Below, piece after piece: positions 44,545-57,579 of a stretch of DNA of 64,000 nucleotides. Position numbers and translations under genes: made by a program. Each line of letters starts with the position of its first letter. Positions within the stretch are counted from its first letter, which is position 1. A model generated the notes under the pieces. It worked only from the letters and a program-made list of their open reading frames with translations, had not been told where the DNA came from and searched no databases. Source of the stretch: Pardosa pseudoannulata (lineage: Eukaryota; Arthropoda; Arachnida; Araneae; Lycosidae); the NCBI GenBank assembly GCA_032207245.1, contig CM063502.1, positions 113,931,812 to 113,995,811 on the forward strand. The letters are read 5' to 3'.

Positions 44545-44682
44545 GGGCTGGTTGGTCTCACCAATGTGTATAACGGTTAACCGTGATTAACCCATGGCAT
44601 CAACCAATGGTGGGACTCAATAATCCGTTTAAGCAGATATTAATCACGGTTAGACGTTAAACGAATTTGGTGAGACTGGCCC
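44545..44682. mobile_element. 138-bp foldback MITE, PIF/Harbinger-like
   Basis: The left end GGGCTGGTTGGTCTCACCAA and the reverse complement of the right end GGGCCAGTCTCACCAAATTC pair after a small gap, and similarity goes on to the inner AACCGTGATTAA in both arms (about 45 bp). Flanks are TAA (44542-44544) and TAG (44683-44685), close to the 3-bp TWA duplication of PIF/Harbinger elements. It has no coding capacity and would need a transposase from elsewhere. Superfamily assignment rests only on end sequence and flank. Confidence 0.7.
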
Positions 44683-44689
44683 TAGGAGT

Positions 44690-45909
44690 TAATTTTTCTA
44701 TTTGTTGTATGTGTCAAAAAGTATATCAAAATTTATCGTATCATTATGTACCTAAGTTTAAATACGGCAAATGTGTAAATTGTAGTACTGGAAAAGTTAC
44801 GCAAATTTGAGAGGTTAATGCATTATAAATTTAAAGATTGATCAATATTGCAATTATAAAATTCTTCTTGATTTGTATAAAACTACATCAAATTATGAAC
44901 GGAATATCATAAAATAAGCAAAAATTTATTTTCACTCTATTTTTCAATATAGTTTAAATTATTTAAATCTCTTCATTAATGATTTTAAGCGTTTCTTAAC
45001 TTTAAGTTTGCTCTTTTAACCTACGAGATATAATAATTTAAAATTTTTTAGGGAAAATTCACAAGCTAAATATAAGGTAAGGGTATTATTTAAGTTAAAA
45101 GCCAAAAATTAGGCCTAATAGGGGGTATAATAGTAAATATGGATTATCGTAACAGTAAAGAAAAATATAGTAACGAAAGAGGACTTTATTTTAATTTGCA
45201 TTGTTTATCTTGAATCAAAAATTCCTTTATTGCAATAATAATGTATTTCCTTGAACAAGATCCATCAAAGGTGCAATACCATTAATGTTTTTATAGTTTT
45301 CCAATGATGGGCTAAAAAACAGCAGTAATTTCTTTTAATTTCCTGTTTATTTACGTTAAAGGGTACTTAATTTCTTGTCAGATCACATTGGATCATATTG
45401 ATCGTACGAGGTGAACTTTATCGATATTTTCAATCATGTAGTAAATTGACACAATTTTTTAACCTTTCTACGTATATCAGTTTAAAAATAATCAGTGAAT
45501 TGAGGACAGTATATTAGAGCAATTATCGTTCATTAAACTTACAAGCTCTAAGTTATACCCGAAAACCCACTTTGCATAAACATTTGAAAATGTAAAAGGT
45601 ATGATATGTCACAGAATGCACCAATTGATTTATCTTTAAAGGAAATTAGGAAAACATTTTTACGGAATTAAAAGGGTTTGCATACAATCTTTCCAACTTT
45701 ATGCATCTTTATTACTAAAATAATAGGATTTAATGGAGTAAAACTATTTTTTGAATAAAGTGGAAATTTGAAGACAGAATACAGCTAATTCCATAGTCCG
45801 AAATTAATAAGAAAAATACATATAATCAAAAATTAATAATATATATATTTCTACAAGCATTCTTTTAATTTCCTAAAAGTATCCTTTATACTGTAATGTA
45901 TCCGATCCC
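44690..45909. other. AT-rich stretch with no recognisable feature
   Basis: No gene, RNA or repeat supported. Confidence 0.45.
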
Positions 45910-46831
45910 TGTTTTAGGTGACAAAATGAAAAAGCAGATGTTTCTTGATTAACTGGTTTATTTACACCGCACAGCTATATACACATTTCTGTATACACAA
46001 TACAATTAGAGTTCACAATTATCTGATACAATAGACGTAAGTCTGTATAGACACGTACACATAAAGTCCCTGTCGAATGATTTAGTAACCGACGGAACAT
46101 AACAATTCGGTAGCTTCGAGTAAAAGTTCTCGATAGTAATTATGTAGACATTACAGTCAATTAGATGAGAGTGTTTGAAGTATCAACTGGGATCTTCGAA
46201 GAAGATAAAAAAGTCAGAATTCCTAAGAGGAATACACGTTCAATCCTGAAGAGGATCGAATTCAAAGAAAACCTAAGGCACAGGATATAGTTATCAATCT
46301 CAGAAAGAGATATATCCCAAGGTGGTATTTTCGCTAAGAAAACTCTCCGATGGAGTGGCTGGTCAAGACGACCTCCGAGTTAGCTGACTGCTAGCTAATT
46401 CTCTAAAAAAGTGATCTCAAGGTGGGATTATCGCTAAGGAAACTCTCCGATAGAGAGACTGGTCAAAGTGACCTCCGATTTAGCTGGTTGCCCTCCCACA
46501 ATTTCATCATTGGATCATCTGGCGATGATCTCACCTTCAACCAACTGGATTGGTCTGGGCTAGACAATCACCGGCAGCAAACCCGGGAGTCTCTGGAATT
46601 TCGTGTCGACGAAGATCCAACGTCACGGCGTTCCCTTGTTGTTCCGATGACCATCTTTCTAGCTGTCAGTCTGTGCGCCTGGCAGTCTGGTCTGTTGTTT
46701 CGCTACTGTAGGACACAAAAGTCTAGACATCGTGGTGCCGGGGAGAACACCACCTTTGTCTCCACATAAGCGAATTACATTTCTCAAAGCAAAGCCTTTG
46801 ATGTAGGACACCGTTAAGGCATGCCGTTACA
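45910..46831 (-). mobile_element. Candidate LTR (about 922 bp), possibly solo
   Basis: The segment stands out by higher G+C. Its edges are TGTTTTAGGTGACA (45910) and GCCGTTACA (ending 46831), i.e. TG...CA; on the minus strand it starts TGTAACGGC. AATAAA on the minus strand (45957-45962), close to the minus-strand end, suits an R/U5 region. Inside is a 100-bp-period duplication. No gag or pol flanks it and I see no target duplication, so either the edges are misjudged or it is a fragment. The 115-codon ORF at 46422 lies in the repeat and is not credible as a gene. Confidence 0.5.
46318..46496. repeat. Duplication with 100-bp period inside the candidate LTR
   Basis: 'caaggtgg.att.tcgctaag' followed by 'aactctccgat.gag' and 'gacctccga.ttagctg' occurs at about 46318 and again at about 46418 (TCGCTAAG at 46331 and 46431). 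Such internal duplications are common in the U3 part of LTRs. Confidence 0.85.
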
Positions 46832-48420
46832 GTACGGTATTCATTAAAAAAGAAGTTTTACTTGATTTCTCTGAACACTAGCAATTGGAAGATTTAAAAT
46901 AAAACTTACAACTTATTTCCAAAGTAGTACGATTAAGCTGAAATTAAATGTACATGAAAATGCTTAATGATTTCTGTAACAAACTACAATTTTTCCAAAT
47001 TTCGTATTTTCTAATTCTTCAAATGAAAAATATCAAATACCTACATATGAAATCTTAAGTTTTTCATGGTTTTGTTCACTCGCATTTTAATTGCCTTATG
47101 CTTCATTACTTAAATGGATTACTGACTTTTTTGTCTCTAAAATAAACAAGATTTCAAATCCTGAATCATTGTCAGTAATTCCCTTGTAAAAAATTTTAAT
47201 TTCTCATGCATCTTAAAAATCCATGAGCTCACTAAAATAAATTGTTTTGCAAAAATATAACATTAAGCTAATGATATATCTATTTATTAGTAAAATATTT
47301 ATTAAAAGGAAAAAGGAAAATTTTAGGTGCATGTTTCCCAAAACATAAATCTTAATTTTTAATTTCTTAGAGAGTATACACTAAATTTGAAATTTGTAAA
47401 AGAGATTTTTTTAAATAAAATAAAGGGATGAAATATGAATGAAGCGGTGTTTCAGTTTTGTTTTATTCTTTGATGTGAAACTACAAATATTGTGATCCTT
47501 TTAAATAATCTTTCAGAAGACATCAGTTTTTGTCTTTCTGTTTAAAATTCTAAGGTAATAACTTTAAAAAAAAATATTGTCCCGTTTCTGAATGAAATAT
47601 ACCTACAAATATCCCATACAAATAAATCAAATATTAAATTAAACCATAATTATTTTTTCTCAATTGTCGGCATTTACTTTTTCACGTAAGCATTAGAATT
47701 TAGAGGTGCTCAGATGCGTTTAAAGTATCTCTGAGAGATTGTAAGAAATATACAAGTGGCTTAAGGGAATTCAAATATCAAAAATTCAGAATTCTTAGAA
47801 ATAATGATAACTGATATTTGATATTATAGTTATAGTTTAAAAATATTGTTTGGATGTTCAAAGAGGTCTTGAAAGAAATATTTCATGCTTGACAGCTGTT
47901 TAATGAAGTGGCCATATAAAATCCAATACGTCAAAATATAGAAAGCAAAATCTTAAAAAGAATTCTTTTATATTAGAATATCTACGTTTGTATAAAGAAA
48001 AGATGTCAGACAAACTTTCAAAATCTCTTATTATTTTTATTTTCCAAATTCCTTCTATTTGTTATACTTATAGTTAAAAGTTTAAAAAAAACTGCTACAT
48101 AATGCAGGCGAATATTCATTCTTTATAACAATCCCAAAGTAATAAAAACTTTCAAAGAAAAGTTTACCAGACATTTCTGAATGCATTTTATCGAAACATC
48201 TAAAATTTCATGCTCTAAATTTCCATCTATAAATCCCATTTATCGTAAAAGATAAATCATGTGCTCGGCGCTTCGAAATGTTATAAAAGTTTTATAAACT
48301 GCCCGTAGCAGCTTACTGCCGTTTAGGAGGATTATGGGTTTTATGAAAATGTACATCGAAATTAAACAGCACTGTCATGGGTTTGAAAGAGATGAGTAGG
48401 TTATCGTCGCAAGGCAGGGA
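46832..48420. other. AT-rich stretch with no recognisable feature
   Basis: No gene, RNA or repeat supported. Confidence 0.4.
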
Positions 48421-48930
48421 AGTGTGCTAAATGGATTTAACTATATGATACGATTAGATAATAGCAATGGAAAAACCCAGAATCAAGTTGCTTAAAACAA
48501 ACAATTTATACCGAGATTTGTTTGTAATTTATGCTAGAGGATACTTTGGAGTACTAATTTATTTATCTTTACCAATTTCATATACACACACATACTTATT
48601 TATGCATATATATATATTTTATTTTTCCTATTTTTCCGTGTTGCATATGCTAATTTCATAATAACTTCAAAACAAAGTGTGCTAAATGGATTTGACTATA
48701 TGATACGATTAGATTATAGCAATGGAAAAACCCAGAATCAAGTTGCTTAAAACAAACAATTTATACCGAGATTTATTTGTAATTTATGCTAGAGGATACC
48801 TTGGAGTACTAATTTATTTATCTTTACCAATTTCCTATACACACACACACTTATTTATGCATATATATATTTTATTTTTCCTATTTTTCCTTGTTGCATA
48901 TGCAAATTTCATAATAGCTGCAAAACAATT
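48421..48930 (+). repeat. Tandem duplication, two 255-bp copies
   Basis: AGTGTGCTAAATGGATTT begins copy 1 at 48421 and copy 2 at 48676. Identity is high (roughly 95% by eye). Each copy keeps an ORF of 64 or 71 codons (MEKPRIKLLKTNNLYRDLF...), but differences are not concentrated at third positions and the reading ends differ, so coding is unlikely. Confidence 0.92.
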
Positions 48931-49904
48931 TCCATAAATTTTATTTAAAAATTTAAACTCCGAACGTGTCTAGTAAGCTCAATATATGTCTAATGTAAAA
49001 TCTATAATATTCTATGAATTCCTATTTTTCTAAATAACCCTCTTTCACAATATTTTCAGCCAATAAAGAGAAAATAGGTTTAATGGAATATAAAGCAATT
49101 TGAACAAAGGATAGAAATTTAATATACTCAGTGAAATGTAGCCTATATTCACTACGTATATTAATTCTTTATCACTTAATCACGCACTAGAAAGTTTTAC
49201 TTTATATACTTAAATTAAATTTCAAACCCAGTCTACTGTTATTGAAAGTTTATGAAGTTGAATTAAATTTAATATATTATTGATAACAAAAAATAACCTA
49301 ATTTATTATTAATTAAATTTTTGCAATACTTTTTCAGGTAATAAAAACAGAGTATGAACAGTTTTATGCTTAAAAAGTAAAATTTTAGAGTCTAATATGG
49401 CATCAATAAAGAAATAGATATTGTTTTTAAATTATCCAAAAATTGACACAGGGACATAAACGTACTATGCATTAATAATATATCTATATCATCATTTATT
49501 TACTAAGATATAAGAACTAATAATTAATACATAAATTTAATAAATGAATTAACAACTAAATATATTTTTTTAATTTAACTAAGTACCTTTTTTTAATTTT
49601 AGAAAATAAAAATGTAATACTTAAGGTTAAATTTTGTTACATAATTATTTTTTAATTTTAATTTCAAAACAATATAGCTGATGACATTATCTTTAGACAG
49701 GATTTTCAAATTCACTCCTTCTCTAATTCTTCCTACCTAGAGATACCTAACTAGCTATGTTATCCTTTACATATTAAATGCTGAATAACTTAAAATCTTT
49801 TTCCAATTTGTTTTACTTTGTTTTGTTTAGAATGTTATTGTTATAAAGAAAACTTTTATCATAAAACAATTTTGTGCAAAACATTATTTTTATATATTCT
49901 AAAA
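48931..49904. other. AT-rich stretch with no recognisable feature
   Basis: No gene, RNA or repeat supported. Confidence 0.4.
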
Positions 49905-50900
49905 GATTTTCAGCAGAATCACCTTTACTTTCTTTCATGACTTATAGATAATTATAACAAATAGCAGTTGGGCTATTAAAGGCAAAAGTTGTTATTTGAT
50001 ATAATTGCTACAGGAAAAACTGCAGCTGAACCCTTACTTTAACATTAAACCCCATAGATTGTTTTTATACAAACAAATCCTTTCTTATCTCTCCACACAA
50101 AAACATCATTAAATCTTGCTATGCATTTATGTTCCAGTAGTTTTATCAGAAGAAATGGCAAGATATCTTTCAGGGAGTCTAGATTTAATGTTCCTACCAT
50201 TGGGGCTGTTTTTGTGTTGGGTTACTTTATTACTTATTTTGGAATTAACAAAGAAAATATGAAGATTTTATTTCATTAAAAAGTGAAGATAGAGGTTACA
50301 GATGGTATTCATGAAAAATTTTTGACAGAGGAATTCAATGGGAATCACGTTATTTAATGTAATGGATTTAAATATGAAGGTAAATTAACTAATTTTTTTT
50401 TCTCCATTATATATTATATGACCAAGACTTAAAAATTGTTTTAAATAGCTTTTCTTTTTAGGCTTAAAATCCTAATGGTATACATGAAACTTGCATTATA
50501 ACTCAATTTCGGGGAAAACATCTTTTACTCTAAATGTTTTTAGCAGATAATTTTTATTTGCTTTCCTGGCTTATAGAAAATTATTATAAAAACAATTGTG
50601 TTATTGAAGACAAAAGTTGTTATTTGCTATAATTGCTACTGGAAAAACTGCAGCTGAACCCTTAATCTTACATTAAGTCCCATAGATTGTTTCTATACAA
50701 ACAAATCCTTTCTTATCTCTCCACACAAAAACATCATTAAATCTCGCTATGCATTTATGTCCCACTGCATTTTATCAGAAGAAATGGCAAGATATCTTTC
50801 AGGAAGCCAAGATTTAATATTCCTACCGCTGAGACTGTTTTTTTTTTGCGGTAGGTTAGTTCATTATTATTATTTTATTTATTTCTTTATTTATTTGGAA
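49905..50900 (+). repeat. Direct duplication, units 628 bp apart
   Basis: GGAAAAACTGCAGCTGAACC occurs at 50013 and at 50641. Around it about 330 bp are well conserved, including 'acaaacaaatcctttcttat', 'aaaacatcattaaatct' and 'aagaaatggcaagatatctt'. Noncoding. The downstream parts grade into the array below. Confidence 0.88.
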
Positions 50901-52141
50901 TTAACAAAGAAAATATAAAGCACTTAAAACTGAAGATGGATAGAGGTTTACAGATAAATTTTTCCTAGTGAAAAATTTTAGATGGATAAATTTAATGTGG
51001 ATTACAGTATAGAATGGGATGGAAATCAAATTTTATGCTCAGAATCCTGAATGAAGTTTCTTCAGATCTCTACCGACCTCTGAATTTTATTTTTAAATTT
51101 TTAAGCTCGTAATCGAGAAGAAATTTTAATGAACATAGTATTAAATACTCGAGATATTCACTTTTAATGTATTTAGTTTCATGTACTAATTAATGATATA
51201 AATAATAGAAATTTTGCAGTAACTAGTTACATTTTAGCTCATTAACATTTTGTAATATTTTATGATTTACGTTTGAAATATCAAAGGTTTATTCTATCAT
51301 GAATCGTTCGAACTATGCACAAAATATATAGAAAAGGCTGTTGTACAGTTAAGTTACGTCACTTTTTTTTAATTTACATATGAATCTTTTATTTTAATTA
51401 AAAGTTAAGTTGAACAGCAGTTAGAAGATGGTTTTGCCTCACCCAAAATTTCTGAATGAAGTTCCTTAACATCCTTACCTTTTAACATCTTTGAATTTTA
51501 CTTCAAATATTTTGTTTATAATCTTCATGTAAAAATGAATACATTAATGTACAAATTAACAGAAATATTTTCTAATATTCTTTTGTGTTTAAATAAATAT
51601 TTTGAAGTAAAAATATGTAATAAATATTTCATTTTTTATATACATAAAAATGTTAATCTTTTTTGTCATTTAAACATGAAAATGAATAAATAACTCATAG
51701 TACATGATCTTTCATGATGAAATACTATAGATGTGGAAGTTTAATATGAATTAAGGTATGGGATAAAAATCAAATATGGCACTAAGAATCCTGAATGTTT
51801 TGCTTTATTACTCACACTGCCAATCTCTGAAATATACTTCAAATTTTTTAAGTTCATGAACTTCACCTAGAATATAAGAAATAAAAATCTTTATTCTAAT
51901 GTCCTTACTTGTTAAAAGAAATGCATCTTAAATTATAAACATATAATTTGCCATCAATATATTTTTGGAATCATAAAACGAATACAAAACATTTATATCA
52001 TTTAAAAGTAAAGATTAATACCGATAACCATTTTAACAAATTGGGTTTTTTTCATAAAATAGTTTAAACAGAGAATTTAAATCAGGCCTGCTATATAGAA
52101 TGAGATAAAATTAGTATGGGGTGCTTAGAATCCCGAATAAA
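50901..52141 (+). repeat. Degenerate repeats around a 'gaatcctgaatg' motif
   Basis: A block of about 70 bp, 'aattt...atg.gat.a....atggga..gaaatcaaat...ctcagaatcctgaatgaag', recurs in changed form near 50979-51056, 51425-51465, 51730-51797 and 52070-52141, with a related piece near 50330. The spacing of about 300-450 bp suggests an old tandem array. Confidence 0.5.
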
Positions 52142-52307
52142 TAGTTTTATTAATAAAATAATTTATATACGTTGAGTTTTTTTTAATTCTCATTCGAATT
52201 AAACAACTATCCTGAAATATGACTTTTTTAATTTTTATAATTAGTCTTATCTGATGAAATTAGTAAATGTTACACGTTTTTGTAAATTTCTAATTTAGAG
52301 TTATGAC

Positions 52308-52508
<201 letters not shown>

Positions 52509-52764
52509 AATCCAGCTGAAATTATTTCCTCTGGAAACAATAAAATATTATAGCCCCTATTGTTTTTACGGGCCTGGGCTATTTCGCAAAGAGAAGCCTA
52601 ATCAGCTAGCAGAAATAAAGTAAGGTGCAGTCGGACCACATTCAAAAGAACGGTACACAAATCCAAGTCTAATTGAAATTTTGTTTAAAAGCTGCTAGAA
52701 AAGAACATCTGCACTAGTCAGCAGTAGACGAGAGAATGTACAAGAAAACCCATGTTGAAACAGA
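52509..52764. other. Slightly GC-richer flank of the microsatellite
   Basis: It contains 'ttacgggcctgggctatttc' and 'aggtgcagtcggaccacatt', which I do not recognise. Possibly an eroded repeat. Confidence 0.3.
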
Positions 52765-53020
52765 GGTGAAACCGAGAGCGAAAAGTACAGAATTTTCCCA
52801 AAGGACAAGAAACTTAATTAGAGAACTTAGATATTTGTAGAAGAGAACTATTTTATTGAAACAGCTGGAAAATTACTGAATAGGCAGAAAATTTGCATCT
52901 ATTACACAGAAAGATTTGGGAAATGTGTTGGAATAATTTTAAGTCCAAGTCACTCCTTTAATTAAGACACTTTGTGGCTGGGAAAAAAGATTTTAAGGAA
53001 TTAGAATGGAAGAGATATTA
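52765..53020. repeat. Dispersed degenerate repeat, copy 2
   Basis: Partner of 6121-6425 (see there), about 46.5 kb away in the same orientation, with matching ordered blocks such as 'attttcccaaa.gac', 'cagctggaaaatta' and 'agtcactcctttaatta'. Confidence 0.45.
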
Positions 53021-55593
53021 AAGTGAAATCATCTTTATGTATTTTACAAATATATATATATAACACTAAATAATTTCATTGATTTTTAAATCAGATAATT
53101 TTCAATTCACTTCTTTGAGGTTTTTTTTAAAAAACTTATTTCACCAAATTTGTTTTAAATACTTGCAAAATTTTAACCAAATTTTCTCATAAAATTTCAT
53201 ATTTCTAAGTTATATATTTACATAAATGGTTTGTAAAGTATGTTTTCCTATTAAAAAAATCAGCAGTTTTATCAACCGGTAAAGTTGTATTAGACTGTAG
53301 TGAGATGTAAAAGCATGGAATTATCTACTAAGAGTACTGAATTTAACGTCAAAAGTTCAATTATTGCCTTTTTTTTTGCCAGTTGTAAAAATCAAAGAAA
53401 TAAACACACAGTGATCTAAAAGATTTCTTTCTCAAGAAGAATTTGTTTTTTTTATGGCGATATAGAATTTTTAAGTTTTTACTTTATAGCAACTGACTTA
53501 GTAAAGGATTAAGAATTTATTTTTATAAAAAAATATATATAATGCATAACTCTCTTAGATGATTATATAATAAATATTTAAAAGAAATCCTAAAATTGTA
53601 TATTCATACGCGATTTTATACAAATATTATCTGATTAAATAAAATGTTTCATAATTTCTTCCACCTGTGTAAGTTTTAATAAATACTAAAGTTAATTTTC
53701 AGTTTCTGACCCTCTAAATAAAAAAAGTAATGTTATATACCTTTAGAAACAAACTTATGTTTTCCTACTTAAAAAAAGTTAATTTATACACTACACCAGC
53801 ATTATATTTGAATAAATTAATTTCATGCTACATATTTATCCTTATTTTACAATATTATAAACTCAAAAATAATTCGAATTCCTACATAGAATTTAAATTA
53901 AAAAGAAAGCTAAAAAAAAGATTTTAATTAAAGTACTGTAGAAAATAACCAAATGGCTATTTTCAATTGTTTTATCTGGATTGAATTTTTAAAGCTTTAA
54001 AAGAGCAAAGCAATATAAAAAAGAACTAAGCTACAGAATTTTGGCATATAAATAGATTTTATAGATATGTAAGATAGCTCTAAATCTTTAAAAATTACTT
54101 AATTGAGTGATGTGCCAATGTACTAGTCACTAAATATATATCACAGGAAAATATTTACTTAACTACAGAGAAGCTCTTTCAGTGCTAGAACTTCCATTAG
54201 CATTCTTTTTATCTAGTGCAGAGATATATATAAATGCAGGCAAGACGGAGGAAAGTAACACATCATGTTTCCGTCATTGTCTCGAATGATTGGTTAGCAT
54301 TACTTAATCATAAGAAAATAGATGACAGTGTAAGAAAAAAGACAATAAAAGAATATCATCAATCAACAAAAATCGAAACCTTTTTTATCAGACTATCTTC
54401 TATAACTCAAATATATCAATAACTTTCCATTGTATCTGCTCGTACTCAGCAATTTCTATATTTCTTACACAATAATTTGTGGACTGTACATAAAGCATGA
54501 TTAGTAACATTCGCCATAAATCATTTTTAATTGTATTATATGATGCATAGTGTAGGACTCCTACAAAATTAATCATATTCCAGTTACCCATCGTGTGGAA
54601 TGAAATCACTAGCAGAAGTAATAAAAATTTGAGTGAAACAAAAGATTGTTTCTTTTTCTTCACCATTAGTAGTTCTTTACTTTTAAAGAACTGTGCACAT
54701 ATAAAAATGTTATTACTCAAATTGATTTCCTTCTTTTTATAAAAGTTACTAATTCGTAAAACAAACGAAATCTTATTATTTTCATTTATACTACATTTTA
54801 CTTAGACAGAGTATTCTTTTATAACTGTATCCAATAGTACTTTTTCTTAAAATTTATAAAAGGAATGAACAAAAGTGATAATTTGATGTTATATACCTTT
54901 ATAATGTTACTAAATATAGCATTTAATTTGTTTATTTGTTTTAAAATTTTTCTATGCGCATAAGTTTTACACCAGCAAGCGATTGATTTTGTTTTAGTGG
55001 GATTTTGATTACAGAAATTCAGAAATTTAAACTATTGCTCCTGCACAATAACACCTTTACGTACTTGTATATGAACATAGTTTAATCATAAGATTGTATC
55101 TGCTAGCATTTCAATATAAAATCTGTTTTAAAATACGTTTTAGATAGCAATGCAAATGTACATTTTTTTTAACCTCTAAAAGTTTTTTCAATATTCAAGT
55201 ACAATCTTCTAAAGTATTAACACATATTCTATCTTAAAATTCAGCAAAAACCGTATATATACTTTATTTATCGCATGCAGAATTATTCTGAGTGACATAC
55301 AAACTTATTTTTAAAACTTTATATATCTGAAAATGCATATATTTTCAAGATTTAATACAGTACTAAAACTATATTGTAGCATAATTGGAATAACACATTT
55401 TAAATTCAGTAGACGTATTACAGGTATTTTATGTATATTGAAATTTTATATCCATAACTGCTTTTGAAAACTTTTTCATACCCAATATTTTAAATTTTTC
55501 AAAAGTTGAAGACGTTTCTGTAATACAATCTTGTACTAACTGAATTTCCTGAATACCTCCCTGTTTTTAAGAAATCTATATATTTTTTTCCAT
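53021..55593. other. AT-rich stretch with no recognisable gene
   Basis: The ORFs here (65 codons at 53730, 62 at 54234, 106 on the minus strand at 54720) have AT-driven composition and no recognisable motif. Confidence 0.4.
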
Positions 55594-56250
55594 TTTTTAT
55601 ACAAAGTAAAGAAAATATTGTGATGACAATAAAATTCAGCACTCGGAGTCCAATGAAAATACTTATTTGACTCTGATTAATGTAGTGTTGACCAGTTTCA
55701 GTGTTATGTCTATATATTCGAACAAAGAAACATTAATTTTGAAACTTAAAATATCTACTTCAACCATTTCTGAACTGGTTATGACCAGCTTACTCTTTAA
55801 GTCTATACGCACGTATGTATGTACGTACGTATTTGTCCCAGATTATTCAAAAACAATTAATCGTAGAAGGACGATACTTAAGACTATTATAACGTCTAGT
55901 AGTCTACATCCTCTTTTGTTTGTAATGCACATTCTATATAACGAAAAATTTCAATATAACATAAACGCTGTGGACCATAAGTCAATATAGATTAGATTTA
56001 GAAGTCTTGTATTTAGTTCTATTAGGTATATCTAGTTTTTCTCATTTTCTTTCAATTACATGTTGACCCCTATATAAAGAAAATTGTTCAATATAACTTA
56101 TATAAACGCTGTAGAGCATAACTCAAAAATGATTAGTGGTAGAATGTCTTAATTGTGTATTTATTACTAATATCACATTTCGATATTCACCTCCATTCCT
56201 AATTGCAATTCACACTTTATATAACAAAAAAATCTTCAAAAAGCAGCCAA
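55594..56250 (+). repeat. Dispersed repeat with ~133-bp tandem subunits and a GTAC/GTAT core
   Basis: From 'tttttatacaaagtaaag' the sequence passes through CACGTATGTATGTACGTACG (55812-55831). Three subunits begin near 55850, 55981 and 56121, each with 'tcaa.a..gattag..gtag' followed by 'ataacataaacgctgt' type text. I recall very similar sequence as an abundant repeat in spider genomes, which is memory, not a search. The 107-codon ORF across it is incidental. Confidence 0.55.
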
Positions 56251-57579
56251 TAACAGTATCGATCCATAACAATGCAGTTCAAAGATATCAATGCTTTCAT
56301 AAGAAGGCTAGATAAACTGTGAAAATAATACTTTTTAAGTCTAAATAAAAGATATTATTTGCAGAGGATAATTTTGAAGTTTTACTGTTTATTACTTCCT
56401 GGTACGGAATGTAGAAAATATAGTGGTATCCACATCAGATTTTTTATAATTTTTGGAACTTTTGTGTGCTCTTACACTTTTATTTCAAATTCGCAAACTC
56501 TAGATTAGTCAATTCTGCAGAAATAAGCATGTGTAACTGAAGCAGGTTCAATACTCACAGCTTCTAAAAGTTTCGTACATATTATCACTAATGCAGATAA
56601 TAACATAAATTAACATAAATTTTCCGTGTTTATATAAACAGTAATGTTTCTTTCGAAACAGCAAAATCTCTCACTTGTGTGCATATCTATGGTAAAAGTG
56701 TGAAGTTAATAACTATTCAGTTTGTAGTTAAAATAAACGAAAACGTTTCAAAGGGGAAACAATGTGGGTAAATATATAACCCTTTAAATAGTCATAGCAA
56801 TCACCATTTAAGGGAGCAAATTACCTTCGAAATTGAAAAGTCTTCCTTTTAAAATATTTTTTCGATTTATCACAAAACAAAGTAAAATCTGCTTCTATTA
56901 GAAATGATTTCATCAATAAGTATTTTTAATAATGCTTTAGCTTTCAAACAACTAATTAGTTTTGCAATTTCAAGAAGAATATTTTTTAAATTAAGCTAGA
57001 AAATATACACAAGAAAAAATGGTATCCACTTACCCATCACATAGAAAGCTTTCGAAATGTGCATCAGCCTTTATCGTGTAAAAGTATAACACATATTGCT
57101 AGCATTAATTTTTTTGAGGTTCAGAGAATTAAAAAAGCAAATTAGTTTCTGTTTGAAATAAATATTAGCTTCTAATTCATAAATTTCAAAAATTACTTTA
57201 CAGATAATTGGATTTCTAATTTCTTCAATTTGTGAATATATTTTATGGTTTTTAAAAACTGTATTTTCATATACAGCAAAACTAAATAGATTCTATAATG
57301 TTATAATATCACCAAAGATTTAGAAAAAAAATTATTCTTAATAGAACATAAATTTTTATTTTATATTGAATCAAAAATCGGCTTGTTAAACTGAAGAAGG
57401 GCACTATGTACCCTTAAAAATTTTATTTTTAAATTCTTAATCTTCAAAAGTTTGAAAATGTAAAATAAAGTATTTTTAAAATGAGAGAAATGTGCTATCA
57501 ACTATCACATTTATACTGAAAATTTAAATAATTAAAAGCGTTTAATACACTTGTGCAGTGAGTTATAAACGAAAAAGAA
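56251..57579. other. AT-rich stretch with no recognisable feature
   Basis: No gene, RNA or repeat supported. Confidence 0.4.

Noticed and set aside
46422..46769. 115-codon plus-strand ORF
   Set aside because: It lies within the candidate LTR, starts inside its internal duplication and shows no domain. The element reads on the other strand.
48467..48937. Two similar ORFs (64 and 71 codons) starting MEKPRIKLLKTNN
   Set aside because: They are similar only because the DNA is tandemly duplicated. Changes are not biased to silent positions and the ends differ.
54400..54720. 106-codon minus-strand ORF
   Set aside because: Length is within chance for this window once both strands are counted, with no domain or conserved pattern.
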